From an uncultured Prevotella sp. (lineage in GTDB: Bacteria; Bacteroidota; Bacteroidia; Bacteroidales; Bacteroidaceae), in assembly GCA_905202125.1 (NCBI GenBank), contig CAJKQX010000066.1:1-13957 (forward strand): a stretch of 13,957 bases of DNA. The letters run 5' to 3'. The notes beneath the pieces are model-generated. The model saw only the letters and a program-made list of their open reading frames with translations, searched no databases and was not told where the DNA came from. Made by a program: the position numbers and the translations under genes. Shown piece by piece: positions 4,598-12,384 of this stretch (the first letter of the stretch is position 1; the number at the start of each line of letters is the position of its first letter).

Positions 4598-6373
4598 ATG
4601 AAAAAGAAAATCCAGTTCAGTCTCTTATATCGAGACATGTGGCAGTCGTCAGGCAAATTCCAGCCGCGCAAAGACCAGTTGGAGCGCATAGCTCCAGTAA
4701 TAATCGAGATGGGTTGTTTCTCGCGCGTCGAGACCAACGGTGGAGCGTTCGAACAGGTCAACCTTTTGGCCGGCGAGAATCCTAACGATGCCGTTCGCGC
4801 CTTCTGCAAACCCTTCAACGAGGTAGGAATCAAGACTCACATGCTCGACCGCGGACTCAATGCGTTGCGCATGTATCCCGTGCCCGATGACGTTCGCCGC
4901 CTGATGTATCAGGTGAAACATGCCCAGGGTGTGGATATCCCCCGCATCTTCTGTGGTCTGAACGATGTGCGCAACATCATTCCCAGCATCAAGTGGGCAG
5001 CTGAGGCCGGCATGACTCCGCAGGCCACACTCTGTATCACGACCTCTCCCGTGCACACCGTGGAATATTATTGCGGCATAGCCGACCAGGTGATAGCTGC
5101 CGGAGCAAAAGAAATCTGCCTCAAGGATATGGCAGGCATCGGTCAGCCGGCAATGCTCGGCAAGCTCACCAAAGCCATCAAGACCAAGTATCCCGACATC
5201 ATCATCGAGTATCACGGCCACTCCGGTCCCGGACTCTCGATGGCCTCTATTCTCGAAGTGTGCAACAACGGCGCCGACATCATCGACACCGCCATGGAAC
5301 CACTGTCATGGGGAAAGGTGCATCCGGACATCATCTCGGTGCAGAGCATGCTCAAGAACGAGGGCTTCGATGTGCCTGAAATCAATATGAACGCCTATAT
5401 GAAGGCCCGTTCGCTCACTCAGGAGTTCATCGACGAGTGGCTCGGATATTTCATCAATCCGCAGAACAAGGTGATGTCTTCACTGCTTCTCGGATGCGGA
5501 TTGCCCGGCGGTATGATGGGAAGTATGATGGCCGACCTCGGCGGAATACGCAACACCATCAACAACATACGCAAGAAGAAGGGCGAGGAGGAACTCTCTA
5601 TGGACGACATGCTCGTCAAACTGTTTGACGAGGTGGCTTATGTATGGCCACGCGTGGGCTATCCACCACTCGTGACACCGTTCTCTCAGTATGTCAAGAA
5701 CATCGCTTTGATGAACCTCCTCACGCTCGAACAGGGCAAGGGACGATTTGTCATGATGGACGATTCAATGTGGGGCATGATCTTAGGCAAGAGTGGAAAG
5801 ATCCCCGGAACAATCGATCCGGAACTCGTGGCACTCGCCGAGAAGCAGGGACGCGAATTCACAGATGCCGACCCGCACACTCTCATTCCCAACAATCTTG
5901 ACGAGTTCAAGAAAGAGATGGACGAGAACGGATGGGACTACGGTAAGGATAACGAGGAACTCTTCGAACTTGCCATGCACCCCGAGCAGTATCGCAACTA
6001 CAAGAGCGGACAGGCCAAGAAGAATTTCCTGGCCGACCTGCAGAAAGCCAAAGACGCCAAACTGGGCAGCAAGCTAACTCCCGAGCAGTTGTCGGCATTC
6101 AAACATGCGAAGGCCGACGAGATCGTTGCTCCCGTCAAAGGACAGGTGTTCTGGGAGTTCAACGGCGAAGGCGAGTGCGCTCCTTCAGTCGAGCCGTACA
6201 TCGGTAAGGAATACAAGGAGGGCGATACGTTCTGCTACGTTCAGGCTCCGTGGGGCGAATTTGTGGAGGTGAAGGCCGCTATGGGTGGCAAACTCGTGGA
6301 GATCGGTGCCAAGCAAGGATCCAAAGTGCAGAAAGGCAACGTCATCGCTTACATCGAGCGTGAACACGAATAA
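4598..6373 (+). CDS. oadA: OadA/PycB-type carboxyltransferase with a degenerate biotinyl domain
   Basis: This 591-residue cytosolic protein resembles oxaloacetate decarboxylase alpha subunit or pyruvate carboxylase subunit B. These enzymes move a carboxyl group between oxaloacetate or pyruvate and biotin. The TIM-barrel carboxyltransferase domain (about 1-290) keeps the metal-site residues: Asp13 in LLYRDMWQS, Lys176 in CLKDMAG, and His206/His208 in EYHGHSG. The usual 'RDAHQS' has become RDMWQS. A helical conserved region (about 290-480) follows. The C-terminal fold (about 507-588) looks biotinyl/lipoyl-like, but where A-M-K-M is expected there is QAPWGEF (549-555), so no biotin lysine is visible. 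The ATG at 4598 gives the conserved N-terminus; an upstream in-frame TTG at 4502 would put the promoter inside the gene. No OadB/OadG subunits adjoin. Either a separate carrier protein is used or the true reaction differs. Confidence 0.85.
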   Translation: MKKKIQFSLLYRDMWQSSGKFQPRKDQLERIAPVIIEMGCFSRVETNGGAFEQVNLLAGENPNDAVRAFCKPFNEVGIKTHMLDRGLNALRMYPVPDDVRRLMYQVKHAQGVDIPRIFCGLNDVRNIIPSIKWAAEAGMTPQATLCITTSPVHTVEYYCGIADQVIAAGAKEICLKDMAGIGQPAMLGKLTKAIKTKYPDIIIEYHGHSGPGLSMASILEVCNNGADIIDTAMEPLSWGKVHPDIISVQSMLKNEGFDVPEINMNAYMKARSLTQEFIDEWLGYFINPQNKVMSSLLLGCGLPGGMMGSMMADLGGIRNTINNIRKKKGEEELSMDDMLVKLFDEVAYVWPRVGYPPLVTPFSQYVKNIALMNLLTLEQGKGRFVMMDDSMWGMILGKSGKIPGTIDPELVALAEKQGREFTDADPHTLIPNNLDEFKKEMDENGWDYGKDNEELFELAMHPEQYRNYKSGQAKKNFLADLQKAKDAKLGSKLTPEQLSAFKHAKADEIVAPVKGQVFWEFNGEGECAPSVEPYIGKEYKEGDTFCYVQAPWGEFVEVKAAMGGKLVEIGAKQGSKVQKGNVIAYIEREHE

Positions 6374-6378
6374 ACCGC

Positions 6379-6915
6379 ATGGACTGGCAAAAGGTCTTTG
6401 ATAAGTATTATCCCGAGGACAACGCTCTGAGGAGATTACTTTTGAAACATAGTCAATCTGTAACGCAACGCGCGTTACAGATTGTTTCTTTACACCCCGA
6501 GCTGCACCTCGATCGGGACTTTATCACCGAGGCGGCAATGCTCCACGACATCGGCATCGTGCGTTGTGACGCGCCCGGAATAGAGTGTTTCGGCAATGAG
6601 CCGTATATCCGGCATGGCGTGATAGGAGCCGAAATGCTTCGCGCCGAAGGCTTTGCGCGACATGCACGGGTGTGTGAGAGACATACCGGAGCAGGCCTCT
6701 CGCGCGATGAGATCATCGGTCGGTCGCTACCGTTGCCGCCCCGCGACCTCATGCCGGAGACACCGGAAGAGCAGGTGATATGCTACGCCGACAAGTTCTT
6801 CTCCAAGTCCCGACCCGACGAAGAGAAGACCGTCGAACAGGCGTTGCGCAGCCTTGCCAAGTTTGGAGAGGCCGGCCTGGAACGCTTTCGTGCATGGATG
6901 GAAATGTTTGAATAA
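6379..6915 (+). CDS. HDIG/HD-domain metal-dependent phosphohydrolase
   Basis: This 178-residue protein has the HD-superfamily metal-site pattern: His24 (LLKHS), the His56-Asp57 pair in MLHDIG (54-59), His79 (IRHG), His102 (ERHTG) and Asp138 (CYADKF). Such proteins hydrolyse phosphate esters or nucleotides, but the substrate is not readable here and no paired synthetase or GGDEF domain is present. It begins 5 nt after the oadA-like stop and is probably co-transcribed with it. There is no Shine-Dalgarno site. A perfect 13-bp hairpin sits inside codons 26-36. The gene ends 59 bp before lptD, which has its own promoter. The HD assignment is firm and the function unknown. Confidence 0.9.
   Translation: MDWQKVFDKYYPEDNALRRLLLKHSQSVTQRALQIVSLHPELHLDRDFITEAAMLHDIGIVRCDAPGIECFGNEPYIRHGVIGAEMLRAEGFARHARVCERHTGAGLSRDEIIGRSLPLPPRDLMPETPEEQVICYADKFFSKSRPDEEKTVEQALRSLAKFGEAGLERFRAWMEMFE
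6454..6484 (+). repeat. Perfect 13-bp inverted repeat inside the HD gene
   Basis: CAATCTGTAACGC (6454-6466) and GCGTTACAGATTG (6472-6484) are exact complements with a 5-nt loop. They are followed by TTTCTTT. The central AACGCGCGTT (6467-6476) is a smaller palindrome. The structure lies 76 nt into the coding sequence, and such a long perfect match within codons is unusual. It could act as an intragenic attenuator or a protein-binding site. Confidence 0.7.
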
Positions 6916-6958
6916 CGTTAAAATTACGAAATCACTCGCCATTCATGCATTTATTAAG

Positions 6959-6967
6959 TAATTTTGC
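6959..6967 (+). promoter_or_regulatory. Putative -7 promoter element of lptD, very close to the start
   Basis: TAATTTTGC fully matches TAnnTTTG, and the ATG begins only 9 nt after its final G. The mRNA would have a leader of about 5 nt or none. No clear -33 TTTG is seen at the expected distance. Confidence 0.55.
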
Positions 6968-6974
6968 AATTTAA

Positions 6975-9830
6975 ATGAGGACAAAATCGATTATAGCCCT
7001 GATGTTTTTTGCTTTCATATTTGTGATGGCAGGCACCGATATGCCTTTTGTTCAGGGACATAAGAACCGTTTTTCCGATACAGACACGATAGCCGGCGGC
7101 GATAGCTTCAAGGCGTTGTCAGCGGTCGGTAAGGCCGCAGACACGCTGCACATGGCCGTCGATACGACACAGATGGACTCGCTGCAGCTCGCTATCTATC
7201 ATTATAATAAGGCCATAGACGATTCTATCCGTCTTGACTCCATCAACCGTCAGCGCTCCAGCGGCATCAATTCGCCGGTGGCGTATACGGCCAGCGACTC
7301 GTTGGTGTACGATGCCAAATCGCGCGCGGCGCATCTCTACGGACAGTCCACGGTGCAATACGAGAACATGGATCTTGCCAGTGAGAAGATATACATGAAT
7401 CTTGACAGCAGCATCGTTCATGCCACGGGAGTGCGTGATACGACCGATACCACGGGCATGAGGCTCCTCGGCACACCCGTGTTCAAGATGGGTTCGGACG
7501 AATATGAGAGCGACACGATGGCTTTCAATTTCAAGACCAAGAAGGGTCTCATAAGCCATGTGGCTACCAAGCAGCAGGAGGGTTTCCTGCAAAGCGAGAT
7601 ATCCAAACGCAACGACAACGGCGATATCTACCTTCAGCACGGTCGCTACACCACCTGTGATGCGGCTCATCCGGATTTCTATATAGCCCTTTCGCGCGCG
7701 AAGGTGCGTCCCGGCAAGGACGTCACCTTCGGTCCGGCATATCTCGTAGTGGCCGATGTACCGCTGCCATTGGCCATTCCCTACGGTTTCTTTCCTTTCA
7801 CCAAGAGTTATTCGAGCGGTCTGATAATGCCCTCGTATGGTGACGAGAGCGACCGTGGTTTTTATCTTCGCGATGGTGGATATTACTTTGCCGCCAGCGA
7901 CAAATGGGACCTGAAATTGCTCGGCGAGGTATATACCAAAGGCTCGTGGGGCGTGTCTGTGGCCAGCAACTACAAGAAACGATACAAGCACTCGGGTAGT
8001 TTCTATTTCAGCTATCAGGACACCAAGCGTGGCGACAAGGGCATGCCCGACTACGGACGTCAGGAAAGTTTCAAAATACAATGGAGCCATCGGCAGGACT
8101 CAAAGGCCAGTCCGTTCAGTTCGCTATCGGCAAGTGTCAATTTCGCCACATCGAGTTATGAGCGCAACAATCTCAACAGTCTCTACAATCCTCAGACCCT
8201 CACACAGTCGACACGTACGTCGTCGGTGAGTTGGAGCACCACTTTCTCAAGCATCGGACTGTCACTCAGCTCCACGGCCAACCTCTCGCAGAACATGGTC
8301 GACTCCACCATCGCCATGACACTGCCCGATCTCAATATCTCTTTAAGCCGTTTTTATCCCTTCAAGCGCAAGCATGCCGTGGGCAAGGAACGGTGGTATG
8401 AGAAGATTTCGTTGAGCTACACGGGTCATCTTTCCAACTCGATCAACACCACGGAGGACCATATAATGAAGGCCAACCTTATAAAGGAGTGGCGCAACGG
8501 GTTCAGTCATGACATACCGATCAACGGCAATTTCAATCTGTTCAAGTACATCAACGTCACACCGTCGATACATTTCACCGACAGGATGTACACCAACAAG
8601 ATCACCCGTTCGTGGGATGAGAAGAATCAGGTTGAACTTTGTGATACCACATACGGATTCCACAATATCTACAATTGGAGCCTCAGCATGAGCATGTCCA
8701 CCAAGCTTTACGGATTCTGGATACCCAGCCGCAAGATATTCGGAGACAAGATACAGGCCATACGCCACGTCATCACTCCGTCCGTCAGCTTCAGTTACGC
8801 CCCCGATTTCGGTTCGGCCCGCTATGGATATTGGGACACCTACCAGCGCACAGACGCCGATGGCAATGTGTCGCTCGTGGAGTATTCGCCATACAGCAAC
8901 GGCCTTTACGGAGTGCCGGGCAGGGGCAGGACCGGCAGTTTCACGTTTGATTTGTCCAACAATATAGAGATGAAGATCAAGTCGGACAAAGACACCACCG
9001 GTATAAAGAAAATCAGTATCATCGACGAACTGGGCATGAGCATGAGTTACAACATGGCGGCTAAGGAGCGCCCGTTGAGTGACCTGTCCATGCGTATCAG
9101 GTTGAAGTGGTGGAAAAGCTACACGTTCAACATGGCGGCAGTGTTCGCCACCTATGCTTACGAGCTCGACAAGAACGGTCGGCCGTACGTCGGCACACAC
9201 ACCGAGTGGGGCAGGGGCCGGTTCGGACGATTTCAGGGCACATCGCAGAACATCTCCTTCACTCTCACACCGGAGAAACTGAAGAAATGGTTTGGTGGTG
9301 GAAAGGATGAGGATGACGACGAGGACGATAAGGACAAAGAGGGTATCGACACCGACATCGAGAGCAATGTGGACGATGACATGATTGAAGGTCAGCGCGG
9401 CGCACGTAAGAAGAAAAACGCCTCGAAGGCCGAGACAGATGCCGACGGATACATGCGATTCTCCATGCCGTGGTCGCTCACGTTCGGATATGGTATCACC
9501 ATGCGCGAGAACACGAGCGGAAAGTTCAACACCAAGTCGATGCGCTACCCCTATAAGTTCTCCCAGAATCTCAACGTGAGCGGCAATGTGCGTATCAGCG
9601 ACGGATGGAACATCAGTTTCTCGAGCGGTTATGATTTTGAACGTCACGACATATCCATGACCACGGCATCATTGCAACGCGACCTGCACTGTTTCAATAT
9701 GACTTGTTCGGTGGTGCTCGCTCCGTATACGAGCTACAATTTCACGTTCCGCTGCAACGCCGCGACGCTCACCGATGCGCTCAAATACGACAAGCGCAGC
9801 GGATACAGCAACTCGGTGCAGTGGTATTGA
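6975..9830 (+). CDS. lptD: LPS-assembly outer-membrane protein LptD (Bacteroidota type)
   Basis: LptD is the outer-membrane barrel that inserts lipopolysaccharide into the outer leaflet with its plug lipoprotein LptE. This protein has 951 residues. A signal peptide occupies about 1-28 (MRTKSIIALMFFAFIFVMAG start). An LptA/OstA-like beta-jellyroll region spans about 105-250. The conserved stretch DAAHPDFYIALSRAKVRPGK (229-248) is followed by GPAYLVVADVPLPLAIPYGF and RGFYLRDGGYYFA, both typical of Bacteroidota LptD. The remainder is beta-barrel, with many alternating Ser/aromatic strands, ending in the terminal aromatic VQWY expected for BAM-assembled proteins. A highly acidic insert followed by a basic patch (about 775-818) interrupts a late barrel loop. 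The start is uncertain by a few codons because the promoter is so close; an internal Met10 would lose the charged N-region of the signal peptide. A strong terminator follows. Confidence 0.93.
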   Translation: MRTKSIIALMFFAFIFVMAGTDMPFVQGHKNRFSDTDTIAGGDSFKALSAVGKAADTLHMAVDTTQMDSLQLAIYHYNKAIDDSIRLDSINRQRSSGINSPVAYTASDSLVYDAKSRAAHLYGQSTVQYENMDLASEKIYMNLDSSIVHATGVRDTTDTTGMRLLGTPVFKMGSDEYESDTMAFNFKTKKGLISHVATKQQEGFLQSEISKRNDNGDIYLQHGRYTTCDAAHPDFYIALSRAKVRPGKDVTFGPAYLVVADVPLPLAIPYGFFPFTKSYSSGLIMPSYGDESDRGFYLRDGGYYFAASDKWDLKLLGEVYTKGSWGVSVASNYKKRYKHSGSFYFSYQDTKRGDKGMPDYGRQESFKIQWSHRQDSKASPFSSLSASVNFATSSYERNNLNSLYNPQTLTQSTRTSSVSWSTTFSSIGLSLSSTANLSQNMVDSTIAMTLPDLNISLSRFYPFKRKHAVGKERWYEKISLSYTGHLSNSINTTEDHIMKANLIKEWRNGFSHDIPINGNFNLFKYINVTPSIHFTDRMYTNKITRSWDEKNQVELCDTTYGFHNIYNWSLSMSMSTKLYGFWIPSRKIFGDKIQAIRHVITPSVSFSYAPDFGSARYGYWDTYQRTDADGNVSLVEYSPYSNGLYGVPGRGRTGSFTFDLSNNIEMKIKSDKDTTGIKKISIIDELGMSMSYNMAAKERPLSDLSMRIRLKWWKSYTFNMAAVFATYAYELDKNGRPYVGTHTEWGRGRFGRFQGTSQNISFTLTPEKLKKWFGGGKDEDDDEDDKDKEGIDTDIESNVDDDMIEGQRGARKKKNASKAETDADGYMRFSMPWSLTFGYGITMRENTSGKFNTKSMRYPYKFSQNLNVSGNVRISDGWNISFSSGYDFERHDISMTTASLQRDLHCFNMTCSVVLAPYTSYNFTFRCNAATLTDALKYDKRSGYSNSVQWY

Positions 9831-9906
9831 TGAGGCCCTAAAAAGGTTGTTTCCGCCGACACTGACAATCGATGCCCGACCGGTGTACAGATGCATCCAT
9901 ATACTG

Positions 9907-9958
9907 AAATCCCCGAAAATTCCGATTTGGATTTCCGGGGATTTTGCTTTGTTTTGTT
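9907..9958 (+). terminator. Intrinsic terminator of lptD
   Basis: AAATCCCCG (9907-9915) pairs with CGGGGATTT (9936-9944), and partial extra pairing of AAATTCC with GGATTT lies inside. The T-rich run ATTTTGCTTTGTTTTGTTCTT follows from 9941. The orientation fits plus-strand transcripts only. The 76 bases between the lptD stop and this stem hold nothing recognisable. Confidence 0.85.
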
Positions 9959-10007
9959 CTTATGAATGAGGACGGTCAGCCATGTAGTCATGGGATAGTC
10001 ACTGTTC

Positions 10008-12260
10008 CTACCCGTTGTCCGCGCCGAGCCGTCTCAGGTCAGGCTCCTCACCTACTATCCATACGATGTCTCCCGGACGGAACTTGTAGGATGGTCGCAC
10101 GGCCGAAAGGTTCTTCTTGCCTTCCTCCAGTCCCACCACCATGCAGTTGTACTTATCGCGTATGCCTGTCTCCTTCATCGTTTTGCCCGTGAGGATGCTG
10201 TTTTCCTTGATCATGAATTGTCTCAGGAACATCTCGCGTTTCTCGATGTCGGGGTCCTCTTTGAGCAGGTCGTTCTCCACGGCATTGTTGAATGCCGACA
10301 GCTGTTCGTCGCTGCCTATCACCTGAATCTTGTCTCCCGGATACAGTTGGTCGCCGCCTCCGGGGATATTGATGCGCCGGTGGCCGCGCAGGATGCTGCT
10401 CACGTATACACGGAAACGGTTGCTCAGTCGGAGTTCTTCCAACGTCTTGCCCGTCCACGCCGAGTCGGTGGGTATCTCGAAATCGCTGATGTGCACGTCG
10501 CGGTCGAGCAGACGACCCTCGTACAGTGGCTTTCTCAGTCCGAGCACCTGCGCCTCTATCTCGCGCGAACGCAGGTTGTTGACAAACATCTTCTCCATCT
10601 TGATACTTCGTTTCTTCAGCGATCGCGAGATGACCATGAGCAGCACGATGGCCGTGGCGATGCTTATGATCAGGGCGTTGGTGAACCGTGACAGATAGTT
10701 GCAGATATAGAAGATGAACGAGATGGCGATGACCAGCCTCACGAGGATGCTGAAGATGAGCGGCAGACGGTTCATCTTGCTCTCCTGCCACAAGGCCTTG
10801 AAATCCTCGCTATGGTTTTTTTTCATGACGATAGCCCTCAGAAAGGGTGCTATGAGGACGATGGTGATGGCGGCGCAGATGCCGTTGGCCCACCAGTGCA
10901 TGCCCGGCATGATATGACGGATGAACGGCAGAAAGAATGTGAACATCAGTATGATGGACCCGATGGAGAGTATGGAGTAGACCACGGTGTTGACGACCAT
11001 CTGTGTGATGAGTCTCTTCCATTTGCTCTGAGGTGTATGCTCGGTGCTCAGAGTGATGTTGTTGAGAGTGTTGATCCATGGTTTGGGCAGATGGCGTTCG
11101 GTGTAGGTGTAGCATGGGCCGGACAGACGTATCATGTAAGGCGTGAGAAACGTCGTGATGGCCGATACCGCCACCACCACCGGATAGAGAAATTGGCCCG
11201 TCACGCCGAGCGACAGTCCCAGCGAGGCTATGATGAACGAGAACTCACCTATCTGCGCCATCGAGAATCCGCAGCGCATGGCCGACTTGAGCGACTGGCC
11301 TCCGAGCATGAATCCGGCGGTGCCGAACAACGCCTGACCGCACAGTATCACCACCACGAGCACCACTATCGGCAGGGCGTACTCTACAAGGATATTCGGG
11401 TCGACGAGCATGCCGACAGACACGAAAAATATCGCTCCGAACAAGTCTCTCACCGGTGTCACCAACCGTTCAATCTTCTTTGACTCGATGGTCTCGGACA
11501 ATATGGAACCCATGACGAATGCTCCGAAGGCACTGCTGAATCCCACTTTGGTAGACAGCACGGCCATCATGCAGCACAGACCGAGCGACACGATGAGCAG
11601 TGTCTCATCGTTGACCAACCGGCGGATGTGTCGCAGAAACAGCGGCACGGCAAAGATGCCTACCACAAACCACAGCACCAGGAAGAACACTATCTTCAAT
11701 ACGCTGCCTATCATTGTGCTTCCGTCCAGCCCGCCGCCCGACAAGGCGGACAGCATGATCATCATCACGATGGCCAACACATCCTCGAGTATGAGCACAC
11801 TCATCACCGCCCCGGCAAACTGTTGTTGCCGCAGCCCCATGTCGTTGAAGGCCTTGTAGATGATGGTAGTCGAACTCATGGCCAGCATACCTCCGAGAAA
11901 GATGCTGTCCATGCGCCCCCAGCCGAAAGCATGACCGGTGATGATGCCCAGCGTCATCATGCAGAAGATGATGGTGCAGGTGGTTATCACGGGCGACATT
12001 CCCATCTTTATGATTTTCTTGAACGAGAAATCGAGTCCGAGAGAGAACATCAGGAACATAACGCCGATGTCCGCCCACATGCGTATGTTGGTGTTGTCTA
12101 TCACCGAGGCCGTGTAGGGCATGTGTGGTCCGACGATGAATCCGGCCACGATATATCCCAGGACGAGCGGTTGTTTGAGCTTCTTGAACAGCAGTGTGAC
12201 CACTCCGGCCACTATCAGTATGAGTGCAAGGTCGTTGATGAATATCGGGAGTTCAGACAT
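10008..12260 (-). CDS. CPA2 monovalent cation/proton antiporter, KefB-like, with two RCK_C domains
   Basis: This 750-residue inner-membrane protein should exchange K+ or Na+ for H+ and contribute to pH and ion balance. The Na+/H+ exchanger domain spans about 5-385, with LGYIVAGFIVGP (34-45), the helix-break region LAMSSTTIIYKAF (126-138) and the buried acidic pair LILEDVLAI (156-164, Glu159-Asp160). A second block of about four membrane helices follows (about 421-447, 458-478, 500-520, 526-545). The cytosolic tail holds two TrkA-C/RCK_C ligand-sensing domains: about 588-660 (LYPGDKIQVIG) and 676-745 (FRPGDIVWIVG). No nucleotide-binding Rossmann RCK_N domain is present, unlike enteric KefB/KefC. 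The upstream neighbour on the same strand is pepT. A hairpin separates them, and no canonical promoter is seen in the 124-bp gap. The ion specificity is not readable. Confidence 0.92.
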   Translation of the reverse strand: MSELPIFINDLALILIVAGVVTLLFKKLKQPLVLGYIVAGFIVGPHMPYTASVIDNTNIRMWADIGVMFLMFSLGLDFSFKKIIKMGMSPVITTCTIIFCMMTLGIITGHAFGWGRMDSIFLGGMLAMSSTTIIYKAFNDMGLRQQQFAGAVMSVLILEDVLAIVMMIMLSALSGGGLDGSTMIGSVLKIVFFLVLWFVVGIFAVPLFLRHIRRLVNDETLLIVSLGLCCMMAVLSTKVGFSSAFGAFVMGSILSETIESKKIERLVTPVRDLFGAIFFVSVGMLVDPNILVEYALPIVVLVVVILCGQALFGTAGFMLGGQSLKSAMRCGFSMAQIGEFSFIIASLGLSLGVTGQFLYPVVVAVSAITTFLTPYMIRLSGPCYTYTERHLPKPWINTLNNITLSTEHTPQSKWKRLITQMVVNTVVYSILSIGSIILMFTFFLPFIRHIMPGMHWWANGICAAITIVLIAPFLRAIVMKKNHSEDFKALWQESKMNRLPLIFSILVRLVIAISFIFYICNYLSRFTNALIISIATAIVLLMVISRSLKKRSIKMEKMFVNNLRSREIEAQVLGLRKPLYEGRLLDRDVHISDFEIPTDSAWTGKTLEELRLSNRFRVYVSSILRGHRRINIPGGGDQLYPGDKIQVIGSDEQLSAFNNAVENDLLKEDPDIEKREMFLRQFMIKENSILTGKTMKETGIRDKYNCMVVGLEEGKKNLSAVRPSYKFRPGDIVWIVGEEPDLRRLGADNG

Positions 12261-12283
12261 GGAAATATTTGTTTAAAAGAAAT

Positions 12284-12324
12284 CGGGCAGAACAATGATT
12301 GATGTTTTCAATGTGTTCTGCCCG
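12284..12324 (-). terminator. Strong hairpin between pepT and the antiporter gene
   Basis: CGGGCAGAACA (12284-12294) pairs perfectly with TGTTCTGCCCG (12314-12324). An inner stem ATTGA/TCAAT (12298-12302, 12308-12312) closes a 5-nt loop. On the minus strand it is followed by ATTTCTTTT, so it should terminate pepT transcripts. Only 23 bp separate it from the antiporter ATG, so it may instead work as an attenuator in a shared pepT-antiporter transcript. Confidence 0.75.
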
Positions 12325-12384
12325 TGTGATTGATGTATTCGGATGAATGTACGTGTCCTCCGGCGTTTGCCGTCAGTTCGTATG

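Noticed and set aside
7119..8090. 323-codon minus-strand frame opposite the lptD N-terminal half
   Set aside because: Same reasoning: it overlaps the conserved LptD region completely and has no recognisable protein features.
8343..9647. Long 434-codon open frame on the minus strand opposite lptD
   Set aside because: It lies wholly inside the clearly recognisable LptD coding sequence, and its translation resembles no family and has no domain pattern. Long antisense frames are common opposite GC-moderate genes with biased codon use.
11628..12302. 224-codon plus-strand frame opposite the antiporter N-terminus
   Set aside because: The translation is His/Glu/Arg-rich low-complexity sequence, as expected for the complement of hydrophobic membrane codons.
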